In this document: positions 59,600 to 64,000 of the stretch, piece after piece
Layout: each line of letters opens with the position of its first letter
Numbering within the stretch: the stretch's first letter is position 1
NCBI GenBank assembly: GCA_021234155.1
Contig: JAJEKV010000033.1
Location: forward strand, 3,081,454-3,145,453
Direction of reading: 5' to 3'
Source of the DNA: Isoetes taiwanensis
Taxonomy: Eukaryota > Streptophyta > Lycopodiopsida > Isoetales > Isoetaceae
DNA length: 64,000 nucleotides
Notes under the pieces: model-generated
The model's input: the letters and a program-made list of their open reading frames with translations, nothing else
Database searches by the model: none
Told to the model about the DNA's origin: nothing
Position numbers and translations under genes: made by a program

Positions 59600-59984
59600 A
59601 TGGTATCAGAACCATGATTTTGGTAGACTATATCATAGGACTGGCTATAGAAGTAGATTGTGAAATATTATGGTGAAGTTATGCTATAGTTTTTGGGAGA
59701 ATGAGGTCTCTTGCTCCCAAGGGCCATAACTTTTTCTAGGTAAGTTGGATGGCGGAATTCTTGCGCCAACGCATCGTCAACAGTCTAATTGACCAAGGGG
59801 CATAGGTGGGCGGTGCTAAATGTCATCAAATGGGCTCTGAAGCCAGAGGGGTGTAATCAGGAAAATAACACTTTAGAATTCGAAAAGAAACGCTAAAATC
59901 AACCATCACGCCCCGTATTTTTTTCGCGTATAAAAATTTTCGATGCATAAAATTTTCGTCATATAAATTATTTTGCCCCCTCAG

Positions 59985-60135
59985 CACAGATTTGAAGTCG
60001 CGACCTCCCAATTCCAGCCTTAGGCGCTTACCACCATGCCAAGCTTCCTTGAATGTGATATATATGTTTGCCCCAACACAGATTTAAACTCGTGACCTCC
60101 CAACTCCATCCTTATGCCCAAACCATTGTGAGACC
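59985..60135 (-). mobile_element. Two tandem tRNA-like SINE heads
   Basis: On the minus strand, ATGGTGGTAAGCGCCTAAGG...GGTCGCGACTTCAAATC (about 59990-60046) and ATGGTTTGGGCATAAGG...GGTCACGAGTTTAAATC (about 60075-60130) are diverged copies 84 bp apart. Each has an A-box-like GGTAAGCGCC / TTTGGGCATAAGG and a B-box-like GA(C/G)TT(C/T)AAATC. Confidence 0.6.
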
Positions 60136-60140
60136 AACTA

Positions 60141-60175
60141 TCTATATCTATATATAATAATAAAGCCATTTTAGG
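60141..60175 (+). mobile_element. Possible Helitron 5' end
   Basis: A|TCTATATCTATATATAATAA follows an A and begins TC, resembling plant Helitron 5' termini. No matching 3' hairpin with CTRR was found before the window end. Weak. Confidence 0.25.
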
Positions 60176-61300
60176 ATAGTTTGTGCGCAATCTTGCGCGT
60201 TGAATTTTTTTAAATTATTTTTATCCCTTCGATTTATCAGCGGTAGACGGTTTTTTTTCTCTTTTTGACCTCTCTCACGGCTCCTGGAGTCGGACCCCTC
60301 TTTGCAAAGGTATTCATTTTTTAATTGGCGATCTGAGTCGTCAATGAAGTGGTTCGACTTGCTCTTCTGCAACAAATGGCTTTTGCTGTGAGTCCCCTTC
60401 TCAAAGATGATTATGCGGAATCTAATTTTTCGATTGTTGACACTAATGGCTTGTGTGCAAATGCTCCTAGGTATTCATTTTTTAATTGGCGCCAAGTGCT
60501 TGCTCATGGGCAAGTCTTCCGCCCCCCTTGATGCCTTCAAAGACAAGAAAAAACTCATCTCCAGATCCTCTGCAGTTGGCCTTCAGGTGGGCTTCCTTTC
60601 CTTCCTCCTTTTCTTTCTTGGTTTTTGAATTAGCTGCCTGTTCTGTTCTTCACTACGAGAAATCTTGTTAACAAATCTCCCTTTTGAATTCACTGGTTTT
60701 GCTTTTGACGAAGAAGAATGCGTTCGTGCTTCATATTCCATAGCCATAGCCATGTCTTCATGCTTCAGATTCCATAGCCATGTTTATAAAGTGGGTTTCT
60801 CAAGTCTAAACTCTTCTTTTGGCCCGATTCTGCTTCTTTTCTTTTGCATGCTGATGTAATGCACGTCTAAAATTTTCATGCCAGAACAAAGCCCTCATTT
60901 CACCCTATGTGCCTTATTTTCTTCTATCCTATGCCTTTTTCGAGTTGAAATTACTTCTGGAAATGGAGGGTATTCAAATGAAAGAGAAGGGGCTTCATAT
61001 ATACGAAGCTGTTCTGGCAGAGTTCGTATTCTCAGGTTTTTCCATTCTTCATCAAGCTTAATGCTTCAAATATAGAGAACCTGAGAGTTTGATATGGCTT
61101 AAGAGAGAACTCTGGAGAAGGCCTCTCTTGAATGCTAGCTTTGGTTCATATTTATGCATTTCACATATTTCTAGAGAAGCAACTATCCAAATAAAGATGA
61201 TGAGAGTTCTTGGAGTACAATTTTTAAACGTGAGCTTTAAAATCCTGGATGTTCTAACCATGGGCCATGGAAGTCAATTGTCATTCACACACTAAATGCT
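60176..61300. other. No recognisable gene
   Basis: Short plus-strand frames with no family resemblance. The 5' exons of the HMG-CoA reductase copy may be here but too worn to identify. Confidence 0.4.
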
Positions 61301-61316
61301 TTGGTTAGGACATTTT

Positions 61317-62650
61317 GAAGGAAAAGAATATCCAAGGTGTCCAGAATGTGTTGGACTATCTTCAGGGTCTGTTTCCAGACATGGAAGTTATCAGCATCTC
61401 TGGTAATTCTTTCGGCTTTGAGTTTGTCAAGAGCGAGACAAAATGGTTTCCATGCATAATTTATTTTGAGTTTTAAACTGTTAGACCTAAACGTTGCAAA
61501 AGACCTTCTAAAATTAAATTATATTCTTGGTTGTAGAGTGGAATGTAAACTTGAGTATTTACCAAGGCACTCAAACAAGAGAAAGTGTACATACAACTTA
61601 GGGTCAACACTTCTGAAACAGCAGAAAGCGTGGAAAACTTGCATCTCTTATTTTGCTTTTCTTAGCTATCAGTTGTGCTTATGGATATGCTTCTCTTGCA
61701 GGCAACTTTTGTGCAGATAAAAAGCCTACAGCAATAAATTGGATTGAGGGTAGGTAAATCTGTAGAATGTGAGGCTATCATAAAGGAAGAGGTGGTAACC
61801 AAGATTTTGAAGACTTGATGCTCGGCTCTTGTAGATTTGAACACCGCTAAAAATCTTGTTGGATCTGTATATGGCTAGATAAGTTGGTGGTTTCAATGCA
61901 CATGCATCCAATATTTGTATCAGCCATTTTATAGCAACTGGCCAAGATTACGCTTTCGAACATTGAGAGCTCACTTTGCATCAACATTATGGAGGCAATA
62001 AATGGTGGGCGTGACTTGCATATCTCTGTTACTATGCCATCAATCGAGGTAATGTTAGGTTGCAGTCAACATAAGAATTTGCATGATTATTGTATGCTAA
62101 TGTGTAGAAGAAGAAGAAGAAGAAGAAGAAGAAGAAGAGATTTTAACGTCACGCCACAAGGCAGCGTCCTATCGGACATGTGACACTTTACAACACACCC
62201 AGATGGGTCCTGCCCCCACCACTTTACATTGCTGAAGTGGGTCCTTCCCCCACCAACTTTACATTGCATGGCCACTTTCACAACGAGGCGTTGAACCCGT
62301 GACCTTGGGTAGAAGATAGTGTACAACTTTACGCGCTAACATTATGCATGAAATGTTTACAGGTTGGCACAGTTGGTGGTGCACACAACTTGCTTCTCAA
62401 GCAGCTTGTTTGGATTTGCTTGGAGTGAAGGGGTCTAATAATGAGATGCCTGGCAGGAATGCACAAACTTTGGCAAAGGTGGTGGCTGGTGGAGTTCTTG
62501 CTGGAGAACTTTCTCTTATGTCCGCTCTTCTTTGCATGCCGCTTGTGAAAAGCCAATGAGGTATAATCGCTCAAGTAGAAAATATTGCTGCGAAGGTACC
62601 AAAATCCCAAAGGCAAGGCTACTGCGTGATGCCTTTTCCTCTTGATGTAA
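61317..62650 (+). pseudogene. HMG-CoA reductase pseudogene (C-terminal catalytic part)
   Basis: Three exon relics. 61325-61402: GVQNVLDYLQGLFPDMEVIS. 61702-62048: NFCADKKPTAINWIEG, then [57 protein letters not shown]. 62361-62650: [51 protein letters not shown]. These are the conserved DKKPAA, MEA(V/I)N(D/G)[14 protein letters not shown] and GTVGGGTQLASQ blocks of plant HMGR, the mevalonate-pathway enzyme. Introns at 61403-61701 (GTAATT..TTGCAG) and 62049-62360 are kept, so it arose by DNA duplication, not retroposition. Several stops and one-base deletions (after VGTVGG; before MRYN) disable it; the N-terminal membrane and early catalytic parts are absent. Confidence 0.88.
62107..62340 (-). 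mobile_element. tRNA-derived SINE inside an HMGR-pseudogene intron
   Basis: Minus-strand head GTTAGCGCGTAAAGTTG (A box) and GGTCACGGGTTCAACGCC (B box, about 62286-62303), a body with two GGTGGGGG(A/C)AGGACCCA copies, and the 3' end GTGGCGTGACGTTAAAATC followed by (TTC)n, seen on the plus strand as (GAA)n at 62107-62138. Full length, about 230 bp, of the Au-like SINE layout. Confidence 0.8.
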
Positions 62651-63530
62651 AATCTTTGCAAAGGTAGCCATTGGGTTTCTCCCTTTGGTTTTGGCAATTG
62701 AGATTTTAAGGAGGCTCTTGTGAAGACATTATGTTCATACTAATAATAAATTGTCAACTTTCACGGATACAAAAATCAAGTTGGCTACGCTGATCTGCCT
62801 TTGATTGATGGGATGGAACACCTAGACTCTCCGGTTTCTCCTTGCACCACGCTATCCCAGTGCACGCATCTGACAATCTTATTACAGTGAGATAAAAGCA
62901 ATTGGAATTGCAAGAATTTTGTATGGTCATTGCCTTCACCATCTTGGTCGGTGGGGCTCTCCTTCTAGAAAGCCGGAAGACATCTAGGAGCGATCGCTCC
63001 ATGCTACAAGCTACGGGATATATATATGTGGCAACCTTAGTTCTGTGCATGTATCAGAGATGTGAAATTTTAAAAGATGCTCTCAAAATGTTCCATCAGT
63101 ATTTGCCATAGAAATGTGATTTCTTAAAATAGTATAACTGCGGCGTGTGTTCATTCTGGATTTCAAATCATTGCATTGTGTTGGAATATCCAGATTGATA
63201 TCGCTTGTGTTAATATATAGTATAAATCTGGGTGTTCATTCCACAATCACAACAAGATCTCTACTAGGCTTGGACATTTTATTATTCTTTGTTTCATTAG
63301 TAGGTGATTGCAGATGTCTCAATTCAATTCAAACTTAAAAAAAAATTACTGAGATTAACCCAGGTTGAGGAATATCTATAGTTTAAATAAGTAGACAAAA
63401 GAGAATGTTACGCATTTGCATTTTCCTTGCATACCAATGGCAAATACACTATAGTGTAGACAGACATATAATATAGACATACAATTGATGCTTGGCATTG
63501 CTTCGCTCATCTTTGCAAACATGTTTACAA
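62651..63530. other. Intergenic DNA, nothing recognised
   Basis: Short frames only; no family resemblance. Confidence 0.4.
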
Positions 63531-63640
63531 TATTTGTGAACCAAACAACAATAAAGGAGCAAACATGTATACAATATTTGTGAAACATGTATACAATATT
63601 TGTGAACCAAACAATAATAAGGTGATGTTACATGCAAACA
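63520..63640. repeat. Short tandem copies of a ~40-bp unit
   Basis: ACATGT(T/A)TACAATATTTGTGA and ACCAAACAA(C/T)AATAA recur three times. Confidence 0.7.
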
Positions 63641-63801
63641 TGTATGATACAAGAGAACATTTGCAGATACAAGAGAATATTCTACACGTTTGTGGATCAA
63701 TTCAACTAGAAGGTCAAGTCTTTTAAGGTATATCTTCTTCGAAGCATTGGTTATCTTGCATGGTTCCATCGAGCTTGACAAAAGAGCCATTTACAGACCC
63801 T

Positions 63802-63946
63802 CCCTATTGAATTTCCTGGACATATCAACATGGGAGATATTTGTAGACAAATAGCAAACGCGTCAACAAATCTGGCCCTATTGAATTTCCTGGACATATC
63901 AACATGGGAGATATTTGTAGACAAATAGCAAACGCGTCAACAAATC
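63802..63946. repeat. 74-bp tandem duplication
   Basis: CCCTATTGAATTTCCTGGAC...CGCGTCAACAAATC occurs at 63802-63875 and again, essentially identically, at 63876-63946. Confidence 0.9.
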
Positions 63947-64000
63947 CTTCCCGGAACTAAGGAACGGCCATATATGTCCAACTACATGCTATAAACCATG

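Noticed and set aside
62087-62326. Frame with a poly-Leu end
   Set aside because: It is the SINE with its (TTC)n tail read as Leu/Phe codons.

Overview
This is plant nuclear DNA. Genes are interrupted by short GT-AG introns, and the intergenic space is AT-rich and filled with Ty3/gypsy LTR elements, a non-autonomous LTR element, L1-type LINEs, tRNA-derived SINEs, Helitron ends, a fold-back element and a Pack-MULE. A GON-4-like gene of the land-plant type, an HMG-CoA reductase copy, PPR and pectin-methylesterase-inhibitor fragments and a tRNA-Gly all point to a land plant. A fused ergothioneine synthase (EGT1-like), which flowering plants are not known to carry, and a ParB/DNA-methyltransferase relic suggest a seed-free plant, most likely a fern or another large-genome lineage. 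The species call is inference.

Layout. 0.2-3.3 kb: wreck of a ParB-like plus beta-class DNA methyltransferase gene, with palindrome arrays in its presumed introns. 3.3-9.2 kb: AT-rich DNA with exon-like islands that could not be assigned, ending at a Helitron 3' hairpin. 9.7-11.6 kb: 3' part of a LINE. 11.6-18.6 kb: the main gene of the window, a ten-exon GON-4-like transcriptional regulator whose frame is broken by a 26-bp tandem duplication in exon 8. 18.6-29 kb: mostly gene-free, with a LINE tail, a fold-back element and a SINE. 29-33.9 kb: truncated gypsy element (gag relic, PBS, 1.5-kb LTR, minus strand). 33.9-37.0 kb: a complete non-autonomous LTR element with 5-bp target duplication; the matching empty site lies at 39.7 kb. 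37.0-40.6 kb: a repeat array built from the 3' third of a tRNA-Gly gene, ending at the intact tRNA-Gly(TCC), with an L1 RT fragment inside.

40.9-43.5 kb: EGT1-like fusion (EgtD methyltransferase, DinB, FGE-sulfatase), minus strand, five clear exons but a damaged 3' end. 44.3-46.6 kb: a palindrome, a Pack-MULE carrying a PMEI fragment, and an LTR fragment split by a LINE 3' end. 47.2-47.9 kb: mitochondrial-type large-subunit rRNA fragment and an ankyrin fragment. 48-57 kb: mostly non-coding, with Helitron helicase and terminal hairpin relics, a PPR relic and several repeats. 57.5-59.6 kb: two related gypsy LTRs head to head. 60-64 kb: SINE heads and an intron-bearing HMG-CoA reductase pseudogene with a SINE in one intron.

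No operon-like relation joins the genes. Apart from the tRNA, only the GON-4-like and EGT1-like loci look like resident genes, and both carry disabling lesions in this sequence. Exon borders, motif calls and family names come from reading the sequence by eye; no database search was possible.
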